From NCBI GenBank assembly GCA_016191645.1, contig JACPVQ010000170.1, forward strand, positions 1 through 37,944: 37,944 bases of DNA. Direction: 5' to 3'. This document shows positions 8,318 through 17,240 of the stretch, in pieces. The stretch is from Candidatus Solibacter usitatus. Lineage in GTDB: Bacteria > Acidobacteriota > Terriglobia > Bryobacterales > Bryobacteraceae. The first letter of the stretch is position 1, and each line of letters starts with the position of its first letter. The position numbers were made by a program, and so were the translations under genes. The notes beneath the pieces are model-generated. The model ran no database searches. It saw nothing but the letters and a program-made list of their open reading frames with translations, and was not told the origin of the DNA.

Positions 8318-9694
8318 ATGAATCGACGCCAAGCCATCGCCGCATTATCGGCGCCTGCCATCCTTAAAGCGCAACGGCGCAAGTTGAACGTATTGTGGAT
8401 TCTCGGCGACGACCTGGGTCCTTTCCTCGGCTGTTACGGCTACCCCGCTGTCCGCACGCCTAACATCGACCGACTGGCCGGTGAGAGCGCGCGCTTCACG
8501 CATGCGTTTACCACCGCCCCCGTCTGCTCCGCCAGCCGCTCCGCTTTCAACACAGGCGTCTATCAAACCACCACCGGCACGCACAATCATCGCAGCCATC
8601 GCAATGACGGCTACACGCTGCCCGCCGGCGTGCGGCTTATTTCCGATCGCTTCCGCGACGCGGGCTATTTCACGGCGAACGTTTTGGATCTCGCCCCGGG
8701 CGTGCGCGGCATCGGCAAAACGGATTTCAACTGGCAGGCTAAGAAGCCTTTCGACGGGACGCATTGGAATCAACGCGCCAAGGATCAACCGTTCTACGCG
8801 CAGATCAATTTCATCGCGCCGCACAAAGGCGCTTCCTTCACCGAGTCGCGCAAGCAAAAGAACCTTGTCAATCCGGCCACGGTTCCGTTGCCTCCGTTCT
8901 ATCCCGATCATCCGGTGGTGCGCGACGAAGTGGCCAACTATTGCGACGCCGTCCATTTGCTGGACATGCAGGTGGGAGTTACGCTCGATCTGCTCAAGAA
9001 GGATGGGTTGCTGGACAACACGGCGATCTTCTTTTTCGGCGACAACGGGCGCTGCCTCATTCGTGGAAAGCAGTGGCTCTACGACGCGGGTACGCACGTG
9101 CCTCTCATGGTGAGATGGCCGGAAGCGGTAGCGAAGGGCAGCGTTCGCGAGGATCTGGTGAGCATTCTCGACGTTACCGCGCAGTCCTTGGAGTGCGCCG
9201 GAATTCCTATTCCCGAAAACTTTCACGGCCGCCCTCTATTCGGCTCCAAAGCGAAGCCGCGTGATTTCGTTTTCACCGCGCGCGACCGTTGCGATATGAC
9301 GGTGGACCGCATCCGCGCCGCGCGCAGCAAGCGCTACAAGTACATCCGCAACTTCATGCCGGACCGCCCCTACACGCAATTCAACGAATACATTACGCAG
9401 CAATACCCGACGCAGCGAGTGATGAAGGAATTGCATGCGCAAGGGAAGTTGAACGCCGTGCAATCGCTCTTTATGGCCGATCGCAAGCCGCCTGTGGAAT
9501 TCTACGACTTGCGGGAAGATCCGCACGAAATTCGAAATCTCGCCAATTCGCCCGCTCATAAGGCTGCTCTCGCCGAACACAGTGCGCGCCTGGAATCCTG
9601 GATCAAAGAGACCAAGGACAAGGGCGAAATTCCAGAGACCCGTGAAACCATCGAACGCGAGGAGCCTCGCGCGAAAGACGCACCCAAAGCTTAG
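8318..9694 (+). CDS. Sulfatase, heparan N-sulfatase (SGSH)-like
   Basis: A 458-residue type I sulfatase with the maturation motif CSASR at 70-74, the C-x-A-x-R variant accepted by formylglycine-generating systems. DD at 31-32 begins the metal site. RGKQWLYDAGTHVPLMVRWP resembles the sulfatase subfamily that includes N-sulfoglucosamine sulfohydrolase. The N-terminus MNRRQAIAALSAPAIL is short and Tat-like. It follows the first sulfatase by 14 bases and ends 3 bases before uxaC, so it is almost certainly co-transcribed. An N-sulfate or O-sulfate of a hexosamine is a reasonable guess for the substrate, but subfamily placement by eye is limited. Confidence 0.88.
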   Translation: MNRRQAIAALSAPAILKAQRRKLNVLWILGDDLGPFLGCYGYPAVRTPNIDRLAGESARFTHAFTTAPVCSASRSAFNTGVYQTTTGTHNHRSHRNDGYTLPAGVRLISDRFRDAGYFTANVLDLAPGVRGIGKTDFNWQAKKPFDGTHWNQRAKDQPFYAQINFIAPHKGASFTESRKQKNLVNPATVPLPPFYPDHPVVRDEVANYCDAVHLLDMQVGVTLDLLKKDGLLDNTAIFFFGDNGRCLIRGKQWLYDAGTHVPLMVRWPEAVAKGSVREDLVSILDVTAQSLECAGIPIPENFHGRPLFGSKAKPRDFVFTARDRCDMTVDRIRAARSKRYKYIRNFMPDRPYTQFNEYITQQYPTQRVMKELHAQGKLNAVQSLFMADRKPPVEFYDLREDPHEIRNLANSPAHKAALAEHSARLESWIKETKDKGEIPETRETIEREEPRAKDAPKA

Positions 9695-9697
9695 ACC

Positions 9698-11101
9698 ATG
9701 CCCTTTATCCACGACGATTTTCTCCTCCAAACGAAGGCCTCGCGACGTCTCTACCACGAGTACGCCGAGAACGAGCCGATCCTCGACTACCACTGCCATC
9801 TGCCTCCCAAAGACGTTGCGGAGAACCGGCAATTCGCCGATCTCTACGAAATCCTGCTCGAAGGCGACCATTACAAGTGGCGTGCCATGCGCGCCAATGG
9901 CGTACCCGAACGGCTCATCAGCGGCGATGCCACCAATTATGAAAAGTTCGCCGCTTGGGCGGCCGCGGTGCCAGATACACTCCGCAATCCTCTTTATCAT
10001 TGGACCCACCTGGAACTGGTGCGCTACTTCGGCATCGAAGATTCCATGAACGCGTCCACCGCGAAATCCATTTGGGATCGCACGAACGCTCAACTCGCAA
10101 CGGACGATTTGCGCGCCTGGGGCATCATGAAGAAGTTTGATGTGAGGGTGGTGTGCACGACGGACGATCCTGTTGACGACCTGTCGTATCACAAGTCATT
10201 GGCCGCATCTGCGCTCAAAACGAAGATCTATCCCGCCTATCGCCCCGATAAGGCGCTCACCGTGCATCAGCCGGAAATCTTCAACGCCTGGGTGGCGAAA
10301 CTGGAGGCGGCGTCGAATATCAACATCGGGAATTTTCAGTCATTCCTTGACGCTTTGCAGCAGCGGCACGATTTTTTCCATGCCATGGGCGCGCGGCTTT
10401 CCGATCATGGGCTGACTACCGCCTTTGGCAGCGCCACTACGCAGGCGGAAGCCGCGGCGGTTTTCCAACGCGCGCGCGAAGGGCAGGCGGCGAACGTCGT
10501 CGAGCACGACCGGTTCGGCTCATTCCTCATGCTCTTCTTCGGACGGCTGGATGCGCAGAAAGGCTGGACCAAGCAACTTCATCTGGGCGCTCGGCGCAGC
10601 AACAACGCGAAGATGGTAGGCCTGCTCGGCCCCGATACCGGGTTTGATTCGATGGGCGATTGGCCGCAGATGGACGACCTGGCGCGATATATGGACACGC
10701 TGAACAGCGAAGGCGCGCTGCCCAAGATGGTCCTCTACAACTTGAATCCCTCCGACAACTACGCCTTCGCCACGATGGTGGGCAATTTTCAGGACGGTGT
10801 CACGCCGGGCAAGATCCAATTCGGCAGCGGCTGGTGGTTCAACGATCAAAAGGAAGCCATGGAGTGGCAGATGAATGCCCTCTCCAACTGCGGACTCTTC
10901 TCTCGATTCATCGGCATGCTGACGGATTCGCGCTCGTTCATGTCGTATCCGCGTCATGAGTATTTCCGGCGCGTGGTTTGCAACATGGTGGGCCGTGATA
11001 TGGAAAACGGCGAGCTGCCGGATGATTTTGAACTGGTGGGCGGAATGATCCGCCGCATCTGTTTTGCGAACGCCCGCGATTATCTCGGGCTGGCATTGTA
11101 G
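9698..11101 (+). CDS. uxaC: Glucuronate (uronate) isomerase
   Basis: UxaC converts D-glucuronate to D-fructuronate, or D-galacturonate to D-tagaturonate, the first step of hexuronate catabolism in the cytoplasm. The 467-residue length is typical. Recognisable parts are the amidohydrolase-like metal motif LDYHCHLPP (H32, H34), VVCTTDDPVDDL, LGARRSNN, LGPDTGFDSMGDW and the C-terminal RRICFANARDYLGL. ATG 9698 starts 3 bases after the preceding sulfatase stop, and another sulfatase starts 3 bases after its own stop. This placement links uronic acid use directly to glycan desulfation. The follow-on enzymes (UxuA/UxuB, KdgK) are not in the window. Confidence 0.95.
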   Translation: MPFIHDDFLLQTKASRRLYHEYAENEPILDYHCHLPPKDVAENRQFADLYEILLEGDHYKWRAMRANGVPERLISGDATNYEKFAAWAAAVPDTLRNPLYHWTHLELVRYFGIEDSMNASTAKSIWDRTNAQLATDDLRAWGIMKKFDVRVVCTTDDPVDDLSYHKSLAASALKTKIYPAYRPDKALTVHQPEIFNAWVAKLEAASNINIGNFQSFLDALQQRHDFFHAMGARLSDHGLTTAFGSATTQAEAAAVFQRAREGQAANVVEHDRFGSFLMLFFGRLDAQKGWTKQLHLGARRSNNAKMVGLLGPDTGFDSMGDWPQMDDLARYMDTLNSEGALPKMVLYNLNPSDNYAFATMVGNFQDGVTPGKIQFGSGWWFNDQKEAMEWQMNALSNCGLFSRFIGMLTDSRSFMSYPRHEYFRRVVCNMVGRDMENGELPDDFELVGGMIRRICFANARDYLGLAL

Positions 11102-11104
11102 ACA

Positions 11105-12430
11105 ATGCTCACGCGGCGGGAATTTCTCTTTGGCGCGGCCATGCAGGCCGTTCCGTCCCGCCGCAAGCCGAACATCGTGATCCTGCTTGCCGATGATCTC
11201 GGCTACGGCGAATGCGGCTTTCAAGGCAACGGCGAAATTCCCACCCCCCACATCGATTCGATTGCCGCCAATGGCGTGCGGTTTACGCAGGGCTACGTCT
11301 CCGCGCCGTTCTGCACTCCGTCCCGCGCGGGGTTGATGACGGGCCGGTATCAGACCAGGTTCGGGCACGAAAGGAACGCCACTGGGAAAACCAATCTGCT
11401 TCCGCACTTCGGCCTGCCGTTGGATCAGCGCACGATGGCGGATTATTTGAAAGCGGCGGGCTATGCCACGGCGGCTATCGGCAAATGGCATCTGGGTGGG
11501 CAGCCGCAACATCATCCGCTGCGTCGCGGCTTCGACGAATTCTTCGGCTTTCTGCACGAAGGCCATTTCTATTTCCCGCCGCCGTATCGCGGGGCAGTCA
11601 CGCGGCTGCGCGAGAAAGAACCGCCTTACGACGACGATAATCCGGTTCTGCGCGGAACGGAGCCCATTACCGAATCCGCCTACCTCACCGATGCATTGGC
11701 GCGCGAGGCCGTGCGGTTTATGGAACGCAACCGGAACAGGCCATTCTTCCTGTATCTCCCCTTCAATGCCATTCACAGCCCGATGCAAGCGCCGGTGCCG
11801 TTGATGACGGAGGTCGAATCCATTCGCGACGAACATCGGCGGCTGTTCGCGGCAATGATGCGATCCATGGACAATGCGGTGGGGAAGGTGCTGGACAAGT
11901 TGAAGGAACTGCGTTTGGAAGAAGATACGCTCGTAGTCTTTCTCAGCGATAACGGCGGGCCGACGGGAGAACTGACGTCGTCGAACAAACCGTTGCGCGG
12001 CTTCAAGGGGCAACTTTACGAAGGCGGCATCCGCATTCCGTTTGCCATGCAGTGGAAAGGCCGCATTCCCGCGGGAAAGACGGACCACCGGCCCGTCATT
12101 TCACTCGACATCCTTCCGACGGCGCTGGCTGCCGCGCAGGCCTCTAGTCCTCAACCATTGGACGGCGTGAATCTTCTGCCCTTTGTAACGGGTGAGAACA
12201 CTGGCGCGCCGCATGAAGTTCTATTCTGGCGCTATGGCCCGAACATCGCCTTGCGCCGCGGCGCGCTGAAGCTGGTGCGTCAGGCAGGCGTCGCCGAATT
12301 CCAACTTTTCGATGTGCAGAGCGACGCTTCGGAATCGAAAAACATTGCCTCGGAGAAGCCGGAAGCGGCGACGGACCTACGGAAGGTCCTGGAAGGAATG
12401 GACGCCCAAATGGCGCGCCCGCTTTGGTAG
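11105..12430 (+). CDS. Sulfatase, arylsulfatase A / N-acetylgalactosamine-sulfatase-like
   Basis: The third type I sulfatase of the operon, 441 residues, with the maturation motif CTPSR at 70-74, LADDLGYGECG at the metal site (D30, D31), AIGKWHLGG, and FLSDNGGPTG completing the metal ligands. The N-terminus LTRREFLFGAAMQ is Tat-like, so export is likely. The DLGYGE and GKWHLG blocks point to the large family containing arylsulfatase A and GalNAc-4/6-sulfatases. It is the last gene of the operon; the region after it holds hairpins and a candidate terminator before the convergent ceramidase-like gene. Confidence 0.9.
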   Translation: MLTRREFLFGAAMQAVPSRRKPNIVILLADDLGYGECGFQGNGEIPTPHIDSIAANGVRFTQGYVSAPFCTPSRAGLMTGRYQTRFGHERNATGKTNLLPHFGLPLDQRTMADYLKAAGYATAAIGKWHLGGQPQHHPLRRGFDEFFGFLHEGHFYFPPPYRGAVTRLREKEPPYDDDNPVLRGTEPITESAYLTDALAREAVRFMERNRNRPFFLYLPFNAIHSPMQAPVPLMTEVESIRDEHRRLFAAMMRSMDNAVGKVLDKLKELRLEEDTLVVFLSDNGGPTGELTSSNKPLRGFKGQLYEGGIRIPFAMQWKGRIPAGKTDHRPVISLDILPTALAAAQASSPQPLDGVNLLPFVTGENTGAPHEVLFWRYGPNIALRRGALKLVRQAGVAEFQLFDVQSDASESKNIASEKPEAATDLRKVLEGMDAQMARPLW

Positions 12431-12510
12431 GTGGCATGTTTAGCCTGTATTTCTCAACAGGGGTCCGCGCCACAGAGTATCAGAATGCTGTGAGAAATGC
12501 AGACCGCCTC

Positions 12511-12532
12511 AAGCGAGGCTGAAGCCTCGCTT
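12511..12532. repeat. Perfect 10-bp hairpin in intergenic repeat cluster
   Basis: AAGCGAGGCT, then GA, then AGCCTCGCTT is a perfect 10-base stem with a 2-base loop. It lies in the 174-base gap (12431-12604) between two convergent genes, next to a copy of the GGTCTCCAGACC element. The same gap holds no recognisable gene. It may be part of a composite repeat or help to end transcription. Confidence 0.6.
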
Positions 12533-12550
12533 GGAGGGACTTTCCGGCCA

Positions 12551-12605
12551 CTTCCGGCAGAGTCGAACTGGAGATCGACTCGCAGGTCTGGAGACCTGCC
12601 CCACC
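12551..12605 (-). repeat. Dispersed palindromic element, copy A (two hairpins)
   Basis: Read on the minus strand this 55-base unit starts GGTGGGGCAG and ends CTGCCGGAAG. It contains two hairpins, GCAGGTCT/AGACCTGC and GAGTCGATCT/AGTTCGACTC, each with a CC loop. It aligns without gaps to copy B at 23481-23535 with five differences. Its last base touches the stop codon of the ceramidase-like gene. I infer a REP-like family of non-coding dispersed elements. Confidence 0.75.
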
Positions 12606-12627
12606 TACGGCTGGCCGGGGCTTTTTT
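12598..12627 (+). terminator. Candidate intrinsic terminator of the sulfatase/uxaC operon
   Basis: GCCCC (12598-12602) can pair with GGGGC (12617-12621) and is followed directly by six T (12622-12627) on the plus strand. The stem is only 5 bases with a 14-base loop, so strength is uncertain. Most of it lies inside the 3' end of the convergent ceramidase-like gene. Confidence 0.35.
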
Positions 12628-14308
12628 GCCAGAAGCCGCGCAGGTCGTACAGGTTGATTAGATGGCGCTGCAGGATGCGTTCCCCGGCTCCTGCTTCCAC
12701 GCGCGTTGCGGTGGAATCGCCTCCATACCCGCCGTATGCCGCCGTACGCAGGTCCGGAAGGTAGCCGGGCCATTCGCCGCCCGCCGAAAACGTGTAGCCG
12801 TAATAGAGCGCGAAAGGCACTTCCGATTTCGCCCGCCATTCGGTTTGGAACAGTTGCATGGGTTCTCCCGGCGTCGCGGCGATGGCGACATCGCGGCCGA
12901 TGAGAATGGTGGAAATCCCGATTTCGTGCGATCGCTTCGTATCCCAACGATCCTCCAATTTGAGCGTGGACGTCTTGACGCGCAGCGGCTGGCTGGAGGG
13001 AGTGATCACAGTCATGCCGGAACGGGATTTGACGACTTCGGCGGCCAGCAGTTTTCCCAACTTGTCGACGAGCGCGAAATCGGCTTTCTCATCGCCGGTC
13101 CGGCCCTGGAAAATCGGATTGATATCGCCCGCGCCGCCTTGCACAAACATCACTTGCGTTCCGGGAAGAGCGGCTTCCACGGCTGTCTGCATCGCACCAG
13201 GGAAGTCGGCGGAATACTTGCAGTTGGTGGGGCCAAGCACAACCGCATGCGTGGCATAATGCACCAGCAGCGCGCGCGGCGTTCCCGCTTCGTCCTGAAC
13301 TTCCAAGAGCGTAAACACCGGATCGGCGGGTCCCAGCGGTAAGCGATCCAGGTTGTCGAAAAGGGCCCGCGCGCGGCCGTTTTCGCGCATCGTCAAGCGG
13401 TTGTAGCCGAGGGTAACGGAACCTCTGCCGGCGCGCAGCTTTGCCGGAAACATCGATTCCGAGGCCCGTTTGACGGCGTCGAAAACTTTGCGGTCAAGTT
13501 CGGCGCGATAGGCCGCGGCGGTGGGCGGCTCCGATCCCAGCGCCGATGTAGGCGTCAAGGATTGCGGCAGAAAGAACGGCGCGGAATGCGTGTGCGAGGC
13601 CGCAAGCAGCAGCGACGGAATGCCCAGCTTTTCCGCGACATCTTGGCGTAGAGCATCCGAGACGTAGCTGCCCAGGTCGGCCGTCACAATGGCCACGCGG
13701 GTCAACGCGCTTTGGAGCACGACCACTTTGGCGAACAGCGGATCGTGGACGCCGTTGGCCGGTCCGCAGCGGCGGTTCGCGTACCCGTACATCGGCATGA
13801 ATTCCGCGGGAGTGATTTCGATCCTGGCGACGCCCGCGCGCAGCGGGACCGCCTCATGCACCAGCACCTGGTCCTGTGGAGGCATCGCACCGGCGCTGGT
13901 GCGCCCTTCAAAGTGTCGTTTCATGGTGAGTGTCGTTCCGTCCGGCGAAAGCTCCATGCGATCCACCAACGCGATCTCTACATCGCCCATTTTGCCGCTG
14001 CCGCGCATCACAAGCGTCGAGCCCTCCCATTTGGACGTGGTCTTGAAAGGAGCGCCCAACACTTCATTCGTCCGCTCGACGCCATCGGTGGAGTAGAAGA
14101 CGGTCCCACTGATGTTCCCCGCCGCGGCCTCATCAATGGTGAAAACCAGCTTCGGCTCGCGGTGATCGATGCGCATCACTTTCGACTTCGGCGCGGGTTG
14201 ATTGGCGAACTGACTCCTGGAGTTGATCAATCGCCATTCGCCGGTGAAATCGGGAAGGGGAGCGGCGGAGAGGCCCAGCGCAAAGCTGACGAATAGGAAA
14301 AAACTCAT
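12605..14308 (-). CDS. Neutral/alkaline ceramidase-like hydrolase with N-terminal extension
   Basis: A 567-residue protein with a signal peptide (MSFFLFVSFALGLSAAP). After it comes a domain of about 130 residues beginning DFTGEWRLINSRSQF, a type seen in exported acidobacterial proteins, of unknown role. From about residue 155 the neutral/alkaline non-lysosomal ceramidase N-terminal domain (PF04734-type) follows: GVARIEITPAEFMPMYGY, IVTADLGSY, LAASHTHSAPFF with zinc-binding histidines, and FVQGGAGDINP. Ceramidases split the amide bond of ceramide, but many bacterial relatives have no known substrate. Start ATG 14308 lies 10 bases after the accC stop, so it is probably coupled to it; longer upstream frames overlap accC and were rejected. 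Confidence 0.85.
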   Translation of the reverse strand: MSFFLFVSFALGLSAAPLPDFTGEWRLINSRSQFANQPAPKSKVMRIDHREPKLVFTIDEAAAGNISGTVFYSTDGVERTNEVLGAPFKTTSKWEGSTLVMRGSGKMGDVEIALVDRMELSPDGTTLTMKRHFEGRTSAGAMPPQDQVLVHEAVPLRAGVARIEITPAEFMPMYGYANRRCGPANGVHDPLFAKVVVLQSALTRVAIVTADLGSYVSDALRQDVAEKLGIPSLLLAASHTHSAPFFLPQSLTPTSALGSEPPTAAAYRAELDRKVFDAVKRASESMFPAKLRAGRGSVTLGYNRLTMRENGRARALFDNLDRLPLGPADPVFTLLEVQDEAGTPRALLVHYATHAVVLGPTNCKYSADFPGAMQTAVEAALPGTQVMFVQGGAGDINPIFQGRTGDEKADFALVDKLGKLLAAEVVKSRSGMTVITPSSQPLRVKTSTLKLEDRWDTKRSHEIGISTILIGRDVAIAATPGEPMQLFQTEWRAKSEVPFALYYGYTFSAGGEWPGYLPDLRTAAYGGYGGDSTATRVEAGAGERILQRHLINLYDLRGFWQKSPGQP

Positions 14309-14318
14309 GAAGATGAGT

Positions 14319-15668
14319 TTACTTCGATTTGGGGGAGAACTTCGCGAGCCAGTTGGTATGGAACTCGGCGGCATGGAATTCCGGATCGGCCATGATGCGC
14401 TGGTGCAGCGGAATGATGGTGTGAATCCCTTCGACGACAAACGTGTCCAGCGCGCGGCGCATGCGCGCGATGGCTTCGGCGCGGTCGCGGCCGTGCGTGA
14501 CCAGCTTGGCAATCATCGAATCGTAGTAGGGCGGAATCACGCCATCCGTATACGCCACGGTATCCACGCGCACACCGATGCCGCCGGGAAGATTCAACGC
14601 GGTGATACGCCCAGGGGATGGCGCGAACGTTTCCGGATGCTCGGCGTTGATGCGGCATTCAATGGAATGTCCGCGCAGGGTGACCGGTCCGCCCAACACT
14701 TCCGAGAGCGGCATTCCGGCGGCGATGCGGATCTGGCTCTTCACGATATCGATGCCGGTGATGAACTCCGTCACCGGGTGTTCCACCTGCACACGCGCAT
14801 TCACCTCGATGAAGTAGAGGTTGCGCTGCTGGTCCATCAGGAATTCGACGGTGCCCGCATTGGTGTAGCCGTTGTCGCGCATGGCCTTGGCAAGACCATC
14901 GGAGATGCGTTTCCGAAGCTCCGGAGTGACGCTGGGCGAAGGCGCTTCCTCAACAATTTTCTGATGCCGCCGCTGTAAGGAACATTCGCGCTCGGCGAGG
15001 ATTTCCACATTGCCATGCAGATCGGCCAAAACCTGAAACTCGATGTGGCGCGGATTCTCCACCAGTTTTTCCATGTACAGATCGCCGCAATTGAAGGCCG
15101 CCGCGGCCTCGGCGTGCGCCTGCTCGTAGAGGTTGGGCAGCTCCTCCAGCGTGCGCACGACGCGCATGCCGCGTCCGCCGCCGCCGGCCGACGCTTTGAT
15201 CATCACCGGCAGCCCGATCTTGCCCGCCACCGCGACGGCTTCTTCCGCCGATTCGAGAATGCCCTCGGAACCCGGCAGCGTCGGCACGCCGGCCTTTTTC
15301 ATGGCCGTGCGCGCCTCCTGCTTGAGGCCCATCAGTTTGATCACTTCCGGCTTCGGCCCGATGAAAGTGATGCCCGACATTTGACACACTTCGGCGAAAT
15401 CGGCGTTCTCGCTGAGAAACCCATAGCCGGGATGGATGGCGTTGACATTGGTGATCTCCGCCGCGCTGATGACGGAGGGAATATCCAGATAGCTGCGGGC
15501 GCTCTTGGCCGGGCCAATGCAAACCGCTTCATCGGCAAATCGCACATGCAGGCTGTTGCGGTCCGCTTCGGAATAGACGGCCACCGTGCGGATGCCCAGT
15601 TCCTTGCAGGCGCAAATGACGCGCAGTGCGATTTCGCCGCGATTGGCGATGAGAATCTTTTGAAACAT
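14319..15668 (-). CDS. accC: Acetyl-CoA carboxylase, biotin carboxylase subunit
   Basis: AccC carboxylates the biotin of BCCP using ATP and bicarbonate, the first half-reaction of malonyl-CoA synthesis. The 449 residues match the family length. Visible signatures are [14 protein letters not shown] at the N-terminus, [16 protein letters not shown], the ATP-grasp glycine loop [32 protein letters not shown] and [14 protein letters not shown] near the active site. It lies 6 bases after accB in the same direction. The carboxyltransferase genes accA and accD are not here, as is common in bacteria that keep accBC apart. Confidence 0.97.
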   Translation of the reverse strand: MFQKILIANRGEIALRVICACKELGIRTVAVYSEADRNSLHVRFADEAVCIGPAKSARSYLDIPSVISAAEITNVNAIHPGYGFLSENADFAEVCQMSGITFIGPKPEVIKLMGLKQEARTAMKKAGVPTLPGSEGILESAEEAVAVAGKIGLPVMIKASAGGGGRGMRVVRTLEELPNLYEQAHAEAAAAFNCGDLYMEKLVENPRHIEFQVLADLHGNVEILAERECSLQRRHQKIVEEAPSPSVTPELRKRISDGLAKAMRDNGYTNAGTVEFLMDQQRNLYFIEVNARVQVEHPVTEFITGIDIVKSQIRIAAGMPLSEVLGGPVTLRGHSIECRINAEHPETFAPSPGRITALNLPGGIGVRVDTVAYTDGVIPPYYDSMIAKLVTHGRDRAEAIARMRRALDTFVVEGIHTIIPLHQRIMADPEFHAAEFHTNWLAKFSPKSK

Positions 15669-15674
15669 GGCGGC

Positions 15675-16127
15675 TTACAGCGGACGGTACGTAAACAGGG
15701 CCTCGCCGTATTCGACGGGCTTTCCGTTGGGGACCAGCTTGGCGACAATGACGCCTGACGCCTCGGCTTCAATCTCGTTCATGAGCTTCATCGATTCGAT
15801 GATGCACAGCACTTGGCCCGGCTGCACGGTGTCGCCCGGCTTCACAAACGCAGCCGCTCCCGGCGAGGGACATTCGTAGAACGTCCCGACGATGGGAGCT
15901 TTCACCACGGGCAGATTCTCTTCCGCCTTGGGGGGAGCGGACGACGGGGTCGAAGCCATCACCGGCAGCCCAGCCGAAGACGGTTGCGAAAGCCCGCCCA
16001 CCTGAATCTCCTGCGCCGCCACCGAACGCCTGACGCGGACGCGGTTTTCGCCGCGCTGCACCTCCAATTCGGCGACGCCGCTTTCCATCAGGATTTGTAT
16101 GATCTCTTTTATTTCTTCCGTTGTCAT
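15675..16127 (-). CDS. accB: Biotin carboxyl carrier protein of acetyl-CoA carboxylase
   Basis: BCCP carries carboxybiotin between the carboxylase and transcarboxylase of acetyl-CoA carboxylase. Its N-terminal helix region (MTTEEIKEIIQILMESG) is followed by a Pro/Ala-rich linker (about residues 46-70) and the biotinyl domain with the thumb-type segment GTFYECPSPG and the biotinylation motif ESMKLMNEI, with K114 the predicted biotin site. I chose ATG 16127 (150 residues) because it begins at the family's usual N-terminus; an in-frame TTG at 16157 would add ten residues of low similarity. It lies just after the M24 peptidase gene and before accC. Confidence 0.95.
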   Translation of the reverse strand: MTTEEIKEIIQILMESGVAELEVQRGENRVRVRRSVAAQEIQVGGLSQPSSAGLPVMASTPSSAPPKAEENLPVVKAPIVGTFYECPSPGAAAFVKPGDTVQPGQVLCIIESMKLMNEIEAEASGVIVAKLVPNGKPVEYGEALFTYRPL

Positions 16128-16159
16128 TGCAGTAGAACTTGCGGGGATCGCCCTCAAGA

Positions 16160-17227
16160 TTAGATCGAGGTGAGTTCCTTCGTTGTCGGAGTGAGGACTT
16201 CGCAGCCGTTGCGCGTGACCAGGACCATATCCTCAATACGGATTCCGCCCTTTCCCTCCAGGTACACACCAGGCTCGATGGTGATCACCATGCCTTCCTG
16301 AAGGGTCGTTTTGACCTTCTTTCCCAGCCGCGGCGATTCGTGGATTTCCAGGCCCAGCCCATGTCCAATGGCATGCGTGAAGTGCTTTTCCAAGCCGGAC
16401 TTGGCGAGAACCTGCCGCGCCACCTGATCGGGCTTGGCGGCCCTTACGCCGGGCCGGACGGAATCGATGGCTGCCAGTTGCGCCTCCAAAACCGCGTTGT
16501 AAGTGCGCTTCCAGAAACGGCCTGGGTCGCCGGCGGAGACGGTTCGCGTCATATCGCTCGAATAGCCGGACAGCGTCGCGCCCATGTCTATTAATAGTAA
16601 CCGATCCGGCTGGATGGGTTGATTCGCCGGGCGGTAATGGGGCAGGGCGGCGTTGGCTCCGGAGGCGACAATCGTTTCAAACGACGCGCATTCCGCTCCC
16701 AAAATGCGCATCCGGTATTCGATTTCGGCGGCCAGGGCGGCCTCGGTCATCCCGGCGCGAAATCGCTTCAAAGCGGCGGCTAGCGCGGCGGAATTGGTGT
16801 TCACCGCCTTTCGAATGAGTTCGATTTCATTACCGCTTTTGACCATTCGCAGATCTTCCACAAGGTTCGTGGCCGGAACGAGTTCGGCAGCCAAACCAAG
16901 CTTTTCGCAAAGAAGACGGTGGGTTTCAAAGAGAATGCGGTCCTTTTCAAAGCCGATCCGCTTCAGACGCCGCCGTTTCAGCGCTTCGGAAACTTTGGGA
17001 AGCAGCGGGCCACGAACGGTGTGAACAACACACTCCGTTTCCCTGCCCGCTTGGAGGGTGTACCGCGGATCGGTGAAGAGATGCGCCAGAATCCCGTTAC
17101 TGCCTTTAAAACCAGTAAGATAGCGTATGTTCGGCAGGTGCGTGACGAGCAACGCGTCAATGCCGGCGACCGGAAATGCCGCGCACAGATTCTCACGCCG
17201 AACCGCAAATTCCTGATTAGAAAACAA
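16160..17227 (-). CDS. M24 family Xaa-Pro aminopeptidase-like metallopeptidase
   Basis: A 355-residue M24 (pita-bread fold) peptidase, expected to remove N-terminal residues next to proline using two metal ions in the cytoplasm. The N-terminal creatinase-like domain contains [16 protein letters not shown]. The five metal ligands are in place: LLIDMGA (Asp), SSDMTRT (Asp), [13 protein letters not shown] (His), VITIEPGVY (Glu) and [10 protein letters not shown] (Glu). The start is TTG 17227 with no strong ribosome-binding site; there is no better upstream choice. Peptidase next to accB-accC is a familiar neighbourhood, usually with efp between, but efp is absent here. Confidence 0.92.
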   Translation of the reverse strand: MFSNQEFAVRRENLCAAFPVAGIDALLVTHLPNIRYLTGFKGSNGILAHLFTDPRYTLQAGRETECVVHTVRGPLLPKVSEALKRRRLKRIGFEKDRILFETHRLLCEKLGLAAELVPATNLVEDLRMVKSGNEIELIRKAVNTNSAALAAALKRFRAGMTEAALAAEIEYRMRILGAECASFETIVASGANAALPHYRPANQPIQPDRLLLIDMGATLSGYSSDMTRTVSAGDPGRFWKRTYNAVLEAQLAAIDSVRPGVRAAKPDQVARQVLAKSGLEKHFTHAIGHGLGLEIHESPRLGKKVKTTLQEGMVITIEPGVYLEGKGGIRIEDMVLVTRNGCEVLTPTTKELTSI

Positions 17228-17240
17228 CTTGACTAGTGTA

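Noticed and set aside
10520-12088. 522-residue open frame on the minus strand opposite uxaC and the third sulfatase
   Set aside because: It is opposite two clear genes, has no recognisable motif and a His/Arg/Ala-rich composition typical of antisense frames in GC-rich DNA.
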